Below are positions 1 to 7,986 of a stretch of DNA of 64,000 nucleotides, in pieces; the stretch's first letter is position 1; the number at the start of each line of letters is the position of its first letter. The position numbers and the translations under genes were made by a program. The DNA is from Paenibacillus sp. ACRRY. Lineage in GTDB: Bacteria > Bacillota > Bacilli > Paenibacillales > Paenibacillaceae. The notes below the pieces were generated by a model, which ran no database searches, was not told where the DNA came from, and saw only the letters and a program-made list of their open reading frames with translations. The stretch lies in contig NZ_JAKRNM010000004.1 of NCBI RefSeq assembly GCF_022346995.1, positions 124,001-188,000 on the forward strand, written 5' to 3'.

Positions 1-1
1 T

Positions 2-196
2 GAAGCTTACATACCGCTGGATAGCTTTGAAGGGGAGGGAGGATTCTTTTATAATCGGCAAACCGGTGAAGTGGTGCTGGTAGAGCTTGGTGAGTCGATT
101 GAACTTTTCTTGAACGGGGAGAGCCGCCCCGAGTGGCCTGATTTTAATACATTTCTGGAGTGGTACTTCGAACTGGAGGAGGAGAAGGCGCGATGA
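2..196 (+). CDS. SUKH (SMI1/KNR4)-like protein, C-terminal fragment
   Basis: Only the last 64 codons are inside the window; the reading frame enters from the left edge and ends at TGA 194-196. The fragment runs from a Gly-Gly-Phe-Phe strand through a hydrophobic strand (VVLVEL) to a final helix with the Trp-Pro-x-Phe-x-x-Phe-Leu pattern that closes many SMI1/KNR4 (SUKH) domains. SUKH proteins are often immunity proteins of polymorphic toxin systems. The stop overlaps the start of the next gene (ATGA), so the two are translationally coupled. The family assignment rests on a short stretch, so it is tentative. Confidence 0.5.
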   Translation, partial: EAYIPLDSFEGEGGFFYNRQTGEVVLVELGESIELFLNGESRPEWPDFNTFLEWYFELEEEKAR

Positions 197-633
197 AGGA
201 ATTGACTTCGGAACACCCCGAACTGGAGAAACAGATTATTGAAACCGTTGAAGCGGGCAATATGCTGGACGAAACGCAGCAGCATGAACAGGCACTAATC
301 TATTATGATCAGGCATGGGGAATGCTGCCTGAGCCGAAGACCGAATGGGAAATAGCAAGCTGGATTGCATCCTGTCATGCGAATGCACATATGGACTTGG
401 GACAGTATGCGCTGGCGAAGCCCTGGGCGGAATTATCGCTGCAAACGCGAGGGTCGGATATCAATATGGGGCCGCTCATTGAGCTGGGCACCGTCTGCAT
501 GAGACTGGAACAGCATGACGAGGCGTATTCTTATCTGCATCAAGCCTATGAGTACGGCAAAGAACGCGCATTTCAAGGCTGCTCAAGCGATGTATTAGAG
601 TATTACAAGCAAGAACGTGCTAACCGCCAATAG
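193..633 (+). CDS. TPR-like small cytoplasmic protein
   Basis: A 146-residue all-helical protein with no signal peptide or membrane segment. Helix pairs such as EQALIYYDQAWGML, ALAKPWAELSLQ and DEAYSYLHQAYEYG look like two to three tetratricopeptide repeats. The start at 193 is chosen because a GGAGGAGGAG ribosome site lies just upstream and it gives an ATGA overlap with the SUKH-like gene; an in-frame start at 160 would lie inside that gene and lacks such a site. TPR proteins of this size commonly accompany SUKH genes as tandem immunity or accessory proteins, which is inference here. The specific function is unknown. Confidence 0.7.
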   Translation: MKELTSEHPELEKQIIETVEAGNMLDETQQHEQALIYYDQAWGMLPEPKTEWEIASWIASCHANAHMDLGQYALAKPWAELSLQTRGSDINMGPLIELGTVCMRLEQHDEAYSYLHQAYEYGKERAFQGCSSDVLEYYKQERANRQ

Positions 634-660
634 AACGGATTCTAAATTTTACAAAAAGAA

Positions 661-700
661 AAGGGTAACCCAAAGTTTGGGTTACCCTTCTTTTATTTTT
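661..700 (+). terminator. Rho-independent terminator
   Basis: A near-perfect inverted repeat (661-674 with 676-689) is followed by a T-rich run. It sits 28 bases after the stop of the TPR-like gene and ends that transcript. Confidence 0.85.
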
Positions 701-864
701 CAAGATCATACTGGAACGGAGGGGGTAGAACGAATCTGAAGAAGCGAAGCGCTCACCTTTATCACCGGATTTCTTCCTTTAATAAAATTCAAGGGAATCG
801 GGGGATAACAGTGATCGGAAGATTGTTCTACAACTGTAGTGGCATCGTATGATCCTTCACTGAC

Positions 865-2076
865 TTAATTGTTCGCCCCATAAGGGAAAAATTCTTCCAC
901 CAGATCCTGTGGAGAGATGGATACAAAGACATGATCCAGCTCCGTCTTGCTGGCAAAATCCATAATGTCCTCCGTGTAATACCTTGGATCGATGACGTAG
1001 ATTTCGGACACGACCGTGGACAGGAAAGAGATCATCGGCACGGCGAGGGAGTCCTTGATGAACATGACTTTTAGCCCTTTCGGGTTGTCCTTGTTCACCA
1101 CATGAACGATCCCCTGATTGCCGTACAGATACGTGAAATACTTGTCCGCAGTCAGATCGTACGTGGCTCCCTGCACATTAAGTGGATACGTGGTGAGCAG
1201 CGCATCCTCGAAGCGTCCATTAAGTGCAGCTTCGGTCTCGCCTGTCTTGAAGTAGAAGGAATAGTTCGTTTTGAACTTCGGATAGATCAGGTCGAAGTCA
1301 TCTGCACCCGCGAAGTATTTACCAGCCTTGCGGCCCTGCGATCCAATAAAGATGTCTTCATATGGAATCACATTGTAGTTGCGGATATCCGTGAAATAAT
1401 GATTCGGGTCCAGCGACTTCGTACACATGTCGTCCATATGATTCACGAGCTGGCCGAAGGCCCAGAACGCCGTCCTGATTTTCCAGTGATGATCGGTTGT
1501 AAAGAACAGATCCTCCGGCGGAATGCCGCTCTCCAGCAATCCCTCCCGCAGATCAAGGGTATCAATGCCATCCTGCTTCAGATTGGCTAGGAAGCCGTCA
1601 GCAGTTTCATTATTATAGTTGTATGGAATGCCCTCCGGGAACGTGGTATAGCCACGCACGTATTTGTCCGGCGTCATGACGTAAGTCAGCTTCGTTTGTG
1701 GATCCAAATGTGCTCCAAGCGCCGCAACCCGGTCCGACAGATCCTTCGTATACGTTGGCCCGGTGGCAAAATAGGTATAGTGCAGCTTACCCTCCATGTC
1801 TTTGACAACTTCAAAGTTGTTCTCCTCGTTTTTCCACATGAGGGATTGCAAATATCCGTAGGCTTCCACGAAACCAAACTTCTCGAAGACATGTTCATTG
1901 ATGTCCGCGTCCAGCTGGTGGATCAGTCCTTTGGTTTCAGAGATATCGTAGTCTCCGGATGCCAGTGTCTGCTTGATCGGGCCGAAGGACTGAATGATAT
2001 TCAGAACAGAGAGCGTCACCAGCACGAGAATGAAGAGGAAAGCGGTGATTCTCTTTTTGGCAAGAAAGTTATGCAT
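865..2076 (-). CDS. DHHW / AlgX-like exopolysaccharide acetylation protein
   Basis: A 403-residue protein with one N-terminal membrane segment (about residues 9-29) that would anchor an extracytoplasmic domain. It carries the motif TTDHHW near residue 195, the signature of the DHHW family, related to the SGNH-like AlgX/AlgJ acetyltransferases. It starts 16 bases after the stop of the MBOAT gene, with a GAGAGAAGG ribosome site, and is the last gene of the four-gene operon. In alginate and acetylated-cellulose systems an MBOAT protein carries acyl groups across the membrane and an AlgX/AlgJ-type protein transfers them to the polymer; the same division of labour is inferred here. The acceptor sugar is not known. 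Confidence 0.8.
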   Translation of the reverse strand: MHNFLAKKRITAFLFILVLVTLSVLNIIQSFGPIKQTLASGDYDISETKGLIHQLDADINEHVFEKFGFVEAYGYLQSLMWKNEENNFEVVKDMEGKLHYTYFATGPTYTKDLSDRVAALGAHLDPQTKLTYVMTPDKYVRGYTTFPEGIPYNYNNETADGFLANLKQDGIDTLDLREGLLESGIPPEDLFFTTDHHWKIRTAFWAFGQLVNHMDDMCTKSLDPNHYFTDIRNYNVIPYEDIFIGSQGRKAGKYFAGADDFDLIYPKFKTNYSFYFKTGETEAALNGRFEDALLTTYPLNVQGATYDLTADKYFTYLYGNQGIVHVVNKDNPKGLKVMFIKDSLAVPMISFLSTVVSEIYVIDPRYYTEDIMDFASKTELDHVFVSISPQDLVEEFFPYGANN

Positions 2077-2092
2077 GCTTGTGTGCCTTCTC

Positions 2093-3514
2093 TCAGAAAT
2101 TAAAATAGATAAATGGATTGTATGTACCCTTAACCAGATACGATACGCAGACCAGGAATAATAGAATGATCGTCAGCGGATAGACGAGCTCCAGCGGTTT
2201 GCGGAAACGGGCGCCATCGACCATGAGTCTGTTCATCCGGGTAGCGATCGGCATGCAGAACAGAATACCCAGAATGAAGAAGAATGCATATTCCTTGAGG
2301 AACATCCAGGTCGTATCGCTCCAGAATCCATTGCCGTATAGTCCAAACATATTGCCCAGATAGTGACCTGCCTGCAGCAGATCCGGCGACCGGAAGATGA
2401 CCCAGCCAATCACAACGATAAACATGGCGTAGAGATGCCGCAGCGGGATGAAGCGTGTTCCTTTGTCAAAGCTGAAGATTTTCTCCAGCGCGATGAACGC
2501 AAAGTTAATTAATCCCCACACCACGAAAGTCCACTCCGCACCATGCCATACGCCGGTAAGTCCCCAGACGATCAGCAGGTTGCGAATCATTTTATCTTTA
2601 TTGGTAACGCGTGAACCCCCCAGCGGGAAGTATACATATTCCTTGAACCAGGTACCGAGTGAGATATGCCAGCGGCGCCAGAATTCGGTGATGGATCTGG
2701 AGATGTACGGATATCTGAAGTTCTCCTCGAACTTGAAGCCGAACATCAATGCCAGACCAATGGCCATGTCGGAGTACCCGGAGAAGTCGAAATAAATCTG
2801 CAGCGTATAGGCAATTGCCCCAAGCCACGCCAAACTGGAGGACACTTCGGATGTGCCTCCCATGCTGAAGATATGATCAGCGACAATAGCCATGCTGTTG
2901 GATAACAGCACCTTTTTGCCCAAGCCCACAATGAACCTGCAGCAGCCTACCGCGAACTTGTCCCAGCTCTCTTTACGGTTCACCATCTGATCTGCAATCG
3001 TGTTGTACCGCAGAATCGGTCCGGCAACGAGCTGAGGGAAGAAGGAGATGTACAATGCGACGTAAAAGAGATTTTTCTGTACAGCGCCGTGTCCACGATA
3101 GACATCAATGACGTAAGAGATGCCGTGGAAGGTGAAGAATGAGATACCCAGCGGCAGTGCGATGTTCGGAATGCTGAGTCCGAAGCTCGTATTTTCGTTC
3201 ACAATGCGCAGGGCAAAAGCCAGATATTTGAACACAAACAGCATGCCTAGGTTGACGATCAGCATCATCGTAATGATGGTATAGGCTGCATTGCGCCTTT
3301 CCCTGAACTTGTCCACGAGCAGAGCGAAGACATAGTTGAAACAAATGGAGGCCAGCATGATCAGGACGAACCAGGGTTCACCCCAAGCATAGAAGAATAA
3401 ACTCGCGACAAGCAGCAGCATATTTTTGAGCGTGACCGAGAATCTCAGTACGTAATAGAGCCCCAGTACAAGCGGCAGAAAATAAAATAAAAAGACTACA
3501 CTGGAAAAGAGCAC
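2093..3514 (-). CDS. MBOAT family O-acyltransferase (AlgI/DltB-like)
   Basis: A 473-residue polytopic membrane protein starting MLFSSVVFLFYFLPLVLGLYY, typical of AlgI-type MBOAT proteins. The conserved core is present: the FFPQLVAGPILRY segment, the DFSGYSDMAIGLALMFGF segment, the RSITEFWRRWHISL segment, and the catalytic-type histidine in GVWHGAEWTF. The start is a GTG with an AAGGAGG ribosome site seven bases upstream. It lies about 100 bases after the BcsB-like gene and just before the DHHW gene. It should pass an acyl group, usually acetyl, to the outside for modification of the polymer made by the upstream synthase. Confidence 0.92.
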   Translation of the reverse strand: MLFSSVVFLFYFLPLVLGLYYVLRFSVTLKNMLLLVASLFFYAWGEPWFVLIMLASICFNYVFALLVDKFRERRNAAYTIITMMLIVNLGMLFVFKYLAFALRIVNENTSFGLSIPNIALPLGISFFTFHGISYVIDVYRGHGAVQKNLFYVALYISFFPQLVAGPILRYNTIADQMVNRKESWDKFAVGCCRFIVGLGKKVLLSNSMAIVADHIFSMGGTSEVSSSLAWLGAIAYTLQIYFDFSGYSDMAIGLALMFGFKFEENFRYPYISRSITEFWRRWHISLGTWFKEYVYFPLGGSRVTNKDKMIRNLLIVWGLTGVWHGAEWTFVVWGLINFAFIALEKIFSFDKGTRFIPLRHLYAMFIVVIGWVIFRSPDLLQAGHYLGNMFGLYGNGFWSDTTWMFLKEYAFFFILGILFCMPIATRMNRLMVDGARFRKPLELVYPLTIILLFLVCVSYLVKGTYNPFIYFNF

Positions 3515-3620
3515 TGCCTTTCCTCCTTGAGGATCATATAAGAATACAGCATGTATTCACGCTAAAGTAGAGACAGACTATGCCGCATCCAGGGATATGG
3601 CATAGTCTGCCTTCGTTCAG

Positions 3621-4778
3621 CTACATGCTGAATGGACGTCTTGCCCGGCGCTGCTCGCGGCGGGACCGCCTTTTTTGGGCGCGAGCTGTGTTGCTGCCTT
3701 TTCGCCAGAGCCCGTAGGCAACAAGCGTGAGAATGCCGGCTGCCGACAGGATGATGCGGATGAGCCACTCCATCCAAGGCTTCATCAGCGGATCGGTGGG
3801 GTTTACCACCTTGGTTACCTGATCAGGAGACGGAATGGCACGCTTCGTCCCATCCTTCTCCTGTACATTCATGGCTGTAGAACGGTCCATCGTAACGGTG
3901 TAGGTCAGGTTCCATTTTCCGTTCACGAGTGCGCGTATGGTGAGACTGTCAGGTTGAACGGCAGTCTGGAGTGTAAGTAAGCCATCCGGTGTAATGGATG
4001 CCCCCTGCACAGGACGGTCCAGTTGAAAGGATGCATTCGGAATCCCTTTGCTGGAAGAAGAGCGAACTTCATATTGTGCAATCGATTCACCAGCCTCCGG
4101 CTTCACCATTCGCTCTTGGCCCGTGATCTGCAGCGTGGTTAGCTCATTCTCTGCAGCGGCTTGCTTCCGGGATAGTGGCTTGATGTTTCCGACCCGTAAG
4201 TTTAGCTTGGCATTCTCAGTGGTGGTCGTCGTAATGCCCCAGCCGGTGATTTTGCCCAGCTTGACCTGGCCTGCCGTCTTAGCCTTGTCCTGAACCATCA
4301 GGCTGGAGAAGGGGATGCGGATCTGTCCGACAAAGCCCGGCTCCAGTTCAATCAGACCTGCGGTAGGGTGAACCAATGTGGCTTCCTTGGTTGCCTTCGG
4401 AACGACAATGACATTTCGGTTATCCGCTACGGTAAGGGAGCTCTGATCTGCCCGGTTGATGACGACATTGAACGGCAATGTCTGCTCCGATTCATTACGG
4501 ATGGAGAAGGTCAATGCACCGTAGCTTGACCAGTCCCTGTTCCGCAATTCATAGACATAAGCGGAATAATAGCCTTTTTTGAGTCCCTCGGTAGAGGTTT
4601 GAATCTGTATACTGCCGTTCTTATCCATATGGGTATCTACTTGAGTCCCGTTATTCCATTCGCGGAGCGTACTTCCGATCAGCTTAAGCTGTTCTGCTTG
4701 AACAGCCTGGACTGGAAGCAGGCTCCATAATGCGGCGAGACTGGCGGCAAGTATAAGTTGTTTCCACTTCTTGATCAT
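3621..4778 (-). CDS. Secreted, C-terminally anchored BcsB-like protein
   Basis: A 385-residue protein with a clear signal peptide (AASLAALWSLLPVQAVQA), beta-rich middle part, one membrane segment near residues 337-358 (WLIRIILSAAGILTLVAYGLW) and a strongly basic cytoplasmic tail (RAQKRRSRREQRRARR). This topology, a carbohydrate-binding-like ectodomain held by one C-terminal helix directly downstream of a cellulose synthase, is that of BcsB/CcsB, which guides the nascent glucan out of the synthase. I see no motif that proves it, so the role is inferred from topology and position. The start follows a GCGGAGG site that overlaps the end of the synthase gene, so the two are coupled. Confidence 0.65.
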   Translation of the reverse strand: MIKKWKQLILAASLAALWSLLPVQAVQAEQLKLIGSTLREWNNGTQVDTHMDKNGSIQIQTSTEGLKKGYYSAYVYELRNRDWSSYGALTFSIRNESEQTLPFNVVINRADQSSLTVADNRNVIVVPKATKEATLVHPTAGLIELEPGFVGQIRIPFSSLMVQDKAKTAGQVKLGKITGWGITTTTTENAKLNLRVGNIKPLSRKQAAAENELTTLQITGQERMVKPEAGESIAQYEVRSSSSKGIPNASFQLDRPVQGASITPDGLLTLQTAVQPDSLTIRALVNGKWNLTYTVTMDRSTAMNVQEKDGTKRAIPSPDQVTKVVNPTDPLMKPWMEWLIRIILSAAGILTLVAYGLWRKGSNTARAQKRRSRREQRRARRPFSM

Positions 4779-4796
4779 GTGTACCTTGCCTCCGCT

Positions 4797-7073
4797 CTAT
4801 AAATAAGCCATCTCGTTGAGTTCATCATTCGAGACGTTTTTGTCTTTGGATATGACATTTGGCCGACCTGTTTGCCGCTGCTCCCTATTCCACTGCGTAA
4901 ACAAAGCCTCAAGGTTATGCATCTGATGATTACGGGCGATGTCCTGGATGTTGGTCACCCGGTACAGGTTACCTCGCTTGTTCCGTAGGGATTGTACCCA
5001 TACACACTCCAGAGTCAGGTCGTCGCTAATGGGCAGATGGATCTCATAGCTCAGATCTTGGCGTGATGTCTCCAGCAGAACATATTCATAGTTGAAATCA
5101 AGCAGGGTAACGGCTCCATGCGTTGGCGTGTCCACTGTACGGTTAACTGCAATACGTGCCAGCTTCCGGTTGGACATAAACTCACTCTGCCCCCGGCGCA
5201 CAAAGTTCAGGCGAATGTCCTCGAACGTACTGATATCCTTGTCCAGCTTCTGAGGAAGCGTAGGCTCGCGGTCATAGATAATGTGCAACAGCTGCCGCTG
5301 CTGCTCCTCTGTAATTTCCTTGACGATAAAAGCATATTTCCAGCGATCGCCGATGGATGCAACGTGAGCGACCTTGCCTGTAAATTCACTTGCATATCGA
5401 TCGTTAACCAGCTTGATGCCGACCTCCATATCACTCGGGATATATTTCGGCGTTTCGAGAATCACGGATATTCCGCCTTCCGAGAGATCATGAGTCAAGC
5501 AGGAGATCGTCTCGCCTTCGGTCGTAATCGTGCAGTCCACGGTAGCGAGTGAACGCTCGTGGTTTCGGAATACTTTACGTCCGGCCAGGAAGAAGATGGA
5601 CATCATGATGTTGTAAAAGTTGATCAGCAGCCAGTACAGCACGACCAGGAAACCAATGGTGCCCTGACTGAACGTCCAGTGAATGCAGTTGATGATACCA
5701 ATGATGGATAGTACAGCCAGAATCAGATGGGGAATCATTTGTTTAATCTGATAGTTCCGATCATCATTTTGCGCACCGTCCTTGCGGGTAACGACGAATT
5801 TGTTCATCGTAATGCCAAGCGTCTCCAGAATGACAGCAGGCAGCAGGGACGGGAACAATATGGTTTCATAAACATTGGTCCATTTGGTTGTTCGAATATT
5901 GCCCGACAGCATGCGCAGACAGGTATTGGTCAGGAGATACATCGGCAGCCAAAATATCAAAATTTCAAGTATTGTGCATTTCACAACAAGAATGCCGAAG
6001 ACGGCAAACAGAATCGGCGACATGATATACAGCAATCTCTTCAGCCCGGAATACCAGTAGGTTATGGAAGAGATATAATTTAATTTTTGAGCGAAACTCA
6101 GGCCTCTCTTGAACAGCAGATTCATCTTCTTGCCTGTCTGGATACAACCGCGTGCCCAGCGCTGACGCTGCTTGATTAAGCTCTTCAAGTCACCAGGGGC
6201 AAGCCCGGATGCCAGTACCTTATTGGTAGCAAAACAGCGATACCCTTTGCTCTGCATCTCGATGCCTGTTGCAAAATCCTCCGTAATGGAACCTGTATAG
6301 AAGCCGCCTACATCTTCCAATGCCTGTCTGGAGAGCACCGTATTGGTTCCGCCGTAGATTACGGAATTGGATTTGTTGCGTCCAACCTGCACGTCACGGT
6401 AGAAATAATCCTGCTCATTCGGAATCCGGTTCTCGGAGTACAGATTGTACTGGAATTGATCGGGATTGTAGAAGCTTTGCGGTGTCTGCACGAAACCGAT
6501 CTTTTCTCCTGTCAGAAAATACGGCACACAGGACGTCAGAAAATCATGCTTCGGAATCATGTCGGCATCAAAGGTGACGATCAGGGGGGAAGAAGTATGT
6601 TTCATGGCGTTGTTGAGATTGCCAGCCTTGGCGTGTTTGTGCTCTGTCCGGGTCAGGTAGTTGATGCCCAGATGGGTGGCAAGTTCCCGCATCTCGGGAC
6701 GATTGGAATCGTCACACAGATGGATATGTACTTTGGAACGGTCCGGATACTCCATATTGAGACAGCCGTTAATCGTTTTGAAGAGAAGGGAAGTGGGTTC
6801 ATTGTAAGTCGCAATAAAGACATCCACATCCGGATATAACGCCTCATCTACTACGGGAAGCTCAGGGTATTCAAGCCGGGTCATATTGTAAAAGTGGACG
6901 GCCAGTTCGAACATGCCGATGAGTTCGACAATAAGGAGGGCAAGACCAGCGGTCACGGCGAGAGGGCCATGGCCGAAAGGAATGGTGAAGAACGTACGCC
7001 AAATGACGTAAATACAAGACATGATCACCGTAGCTGTGACCAGAATCTTGTTGCGTGTACTTAAATAATTCAA
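4797..7073 (-). CDS. bcsA: Cellulose-synthase-like GT2 with PilZ domain
   Basis: A 758-residue processive glycosyltransferase. Two N-terminal membrane segments (about 8-28 and 35-60) precede a GT2 domain with FDAD at 168-171, TED at 264-266 and QRQRW at 302-306, the D,D,D,QxxRW set of cellulose and related synthases. More membrane segments follow (345-500). A PilZ domain carries R503xxxR507 and D529xSxxG534, the c-di-GMP-binding motif. A second weaker PilZ-like segment follows near residue 640. It should polymerise UDP-glucose to a beta-glucan and export it, switched on by c-di-GMP. Start is TTG at 7073 with GAGAGAGG upstream. It heads the operon with the BcsB-like, MBOAT and DHHW genes. No BcsC/outer-membrane part is present, as expected for a monoderm. 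Confidence 0.88.
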   Translation of the reverse strand: MNYLSTRNKILVTATVIMSCIYVIWRTFFTIPFGHGPLAVTAGLALLIVELIGMFELAVHFYNMTRLEYPELPVVDEALYPDVDVFIATYNEPTSLLFKTINGCLNMEYPDRSKVHIHLCDDSNRPEMRELATHLGINYLTRTEHKHAKAGNLNNAMKHTSSPLIVTFDADMIPKHDFLTSCVPYFLTGEKIGFVQTPQSFYNPDQFQYNLYSENRIPNEQDYFYRDVQVGRNKSNSVIYGGTNTVLSRQALEDVGGFYTGSITEDFATGIEMQSKGYRCFATNKVLASGLAPGDLKSLIKQRQRWARGCIQTGKKMNLLFKRGLSFAQKLNYISSITYWYSGLKRLLYIMSPILFAVFGILVVKCTILEILIFWLPMYLLTNTCLRMLSGNIRTTKWTNVYETILFPSLLPAVILETLGITMNKFVVTRKDGAQNDDRNYQIKQMIPHLILAVLSIIGIINCIHWTFSQGTIGFLVVLYWLLINFYNIMMSIFFLAGRKVFRNHERSLATVDCTITTEGETISCLTHDLSEGGISVILETPKYIPSDMEVGIKLVNDRYASEFTGKVAHVASIGDRWKYAFIVKEITEEQQRQLLHIIYDREPTLPQKLDKDISTFEDIRLNFVRRGQSEFMSNRKLARIAVNRTVDTPTHGAVTLLDFNYEYVLLETSRQDLSYEIHLPISDDLTLECVWVQSLRNKRGNLYRVTNIQDIARNHQMHNLEALFTQWNREQRQTGRPNVISKDKNVSNDELNEMAYL

Positions 7074-7356
7074 TGGAATACCTCTCTCTGATGTTTCTGA
7101 AATGGAGCTGCACTGAAAAGGACGTGCTTATTGTACTAAAGCATTCTGAACAAATTCTGAAAAAAACAGTAGGACCCTCACAGCGTAAGGGGTGAAAAAA
7201 CACGATTTATCCCCTTGAATATGTCGTATGATGATAATTATTGTAGTTATTTGTCGAATAATGCGCAATATGTTTGTTGTTTTCGGATACTATATTAGCT
7301 TGAGAACGAGTTGACAGAAGAGATTGTGAGGAAGAAATAGGAAGATTTCGGGCAAC

Positions 7357-7389
7357 AAAAAAAGCGAGCAGAGGCGCTCGCCTTTTTTA
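7357..7389 (-). terminator. Terminator after the CBS-domain gene
   Basis: Stem GCGAGC/GCTCGC (7364-7369 with 7376-7381), with a run of seven T on the minus strand. It follows the minus-strand CBS gene and separates it from the exopolysaccharide operon, so that operon needs its own promoter within 7074-7356. That stretch is AT-rich and holds a weak inverted repeat but no promoter I can call. Confidence 0.75.
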
Positions 7390-7433
7390 CATCTGTCTGC
7401 AGGGAAAACTGCAGGTGGCATTCATTCATTACA

Positions 7434-7841
7434 TTAATCAGAAATATTGCGCGTGTAATACTCAATAATATCCTTGCGCCGGATAATGCCAAGAAAGACG
7501 CGGTCCACGTCCACGACAGGCACGAAATTCTGGTCCGCTGCCAGCGTCAGCATATCCTCCATTTCTGCCTTGATGAAGACGCATTCATTATATATCCGGT
7601 TGCTGATCTCATGCACCTGGACCTGATCCATGTTATCAAAGGTCAGTCCGGGGGTGCTGCGCATTTTCCATAACAAATCGCCTTCGGACAGGGTCGCAAC
7701 ATATTTTCCGTCCTGATCAATCACGGGAATGGCGGTATAATGCTGTGCTTCCAGCTGTTCGAGTGCTTCCTTCATGGAAGCGGAGGACTTGATATAAGCC
7801 ACTTCGTCTTTGGGGAGTAAAAAATAGCTGATTTCCATCAT
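7434..7841 (-). CDS. CBS-domain pair protein
   Basis: A 135-residue soluble protein made of two CBS motifs (about 8-62 and 70-130): the first with TAIPVIDQDGKYVATLSEGDLLW, the second with NFVPVVDVDRVFLGIIRRKDIIEYY. Stand-alone CBS pairs bind adenosyl nucleotides and act as energy or ligand sensors; the partner is unknown. Two ATG codons in tandem (7841 and 7838) follow an AAAGGAG site, and either may be used. The gene is monocistronic, ended by its own terminator. Confidence 0.85.
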   Translation of the reverse strand: MMEISYFLLPKDEVAYIKSSASMKEALEQLEAQHYTAIPVIDQDGKYVATLSEGDLLWKMRSTPGLTFDNMDQVQVHEISNRIYNECVFIKAEMEDMLTLAADQNFVPVVDVDRVFLGIIRRKDIIEYYTRNISD

Positions 7842-7986
7842 CGGGCTCCTTTGCCTGTAGTTTCACTCTCCTTATTTAAACATATTATGTGAGCATTCGG
7901 CTATTTTTAATGATAAATTCGTCAGATTTGTTCCATTGTTTCAGGAGCTCTGGAAATCTATAGTATATAGTAGAGGTGATCTGACT

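Noticed and set aside
1102-1590. Plus-strand ORF of 162 codons
   Set aside because: It lies antisense inside the DHHW gene, has no ribosome site and shows no recognisable domain; it is a shadow frame.
7140-7200. Possible riboswitch in front of the exopolysaccharide operon
   Set aside because: Only a 7-bp CCCTTAC/GTGAGGG stem with a distant T-run is seen; no c-di-GMP riboswitch core could be found.
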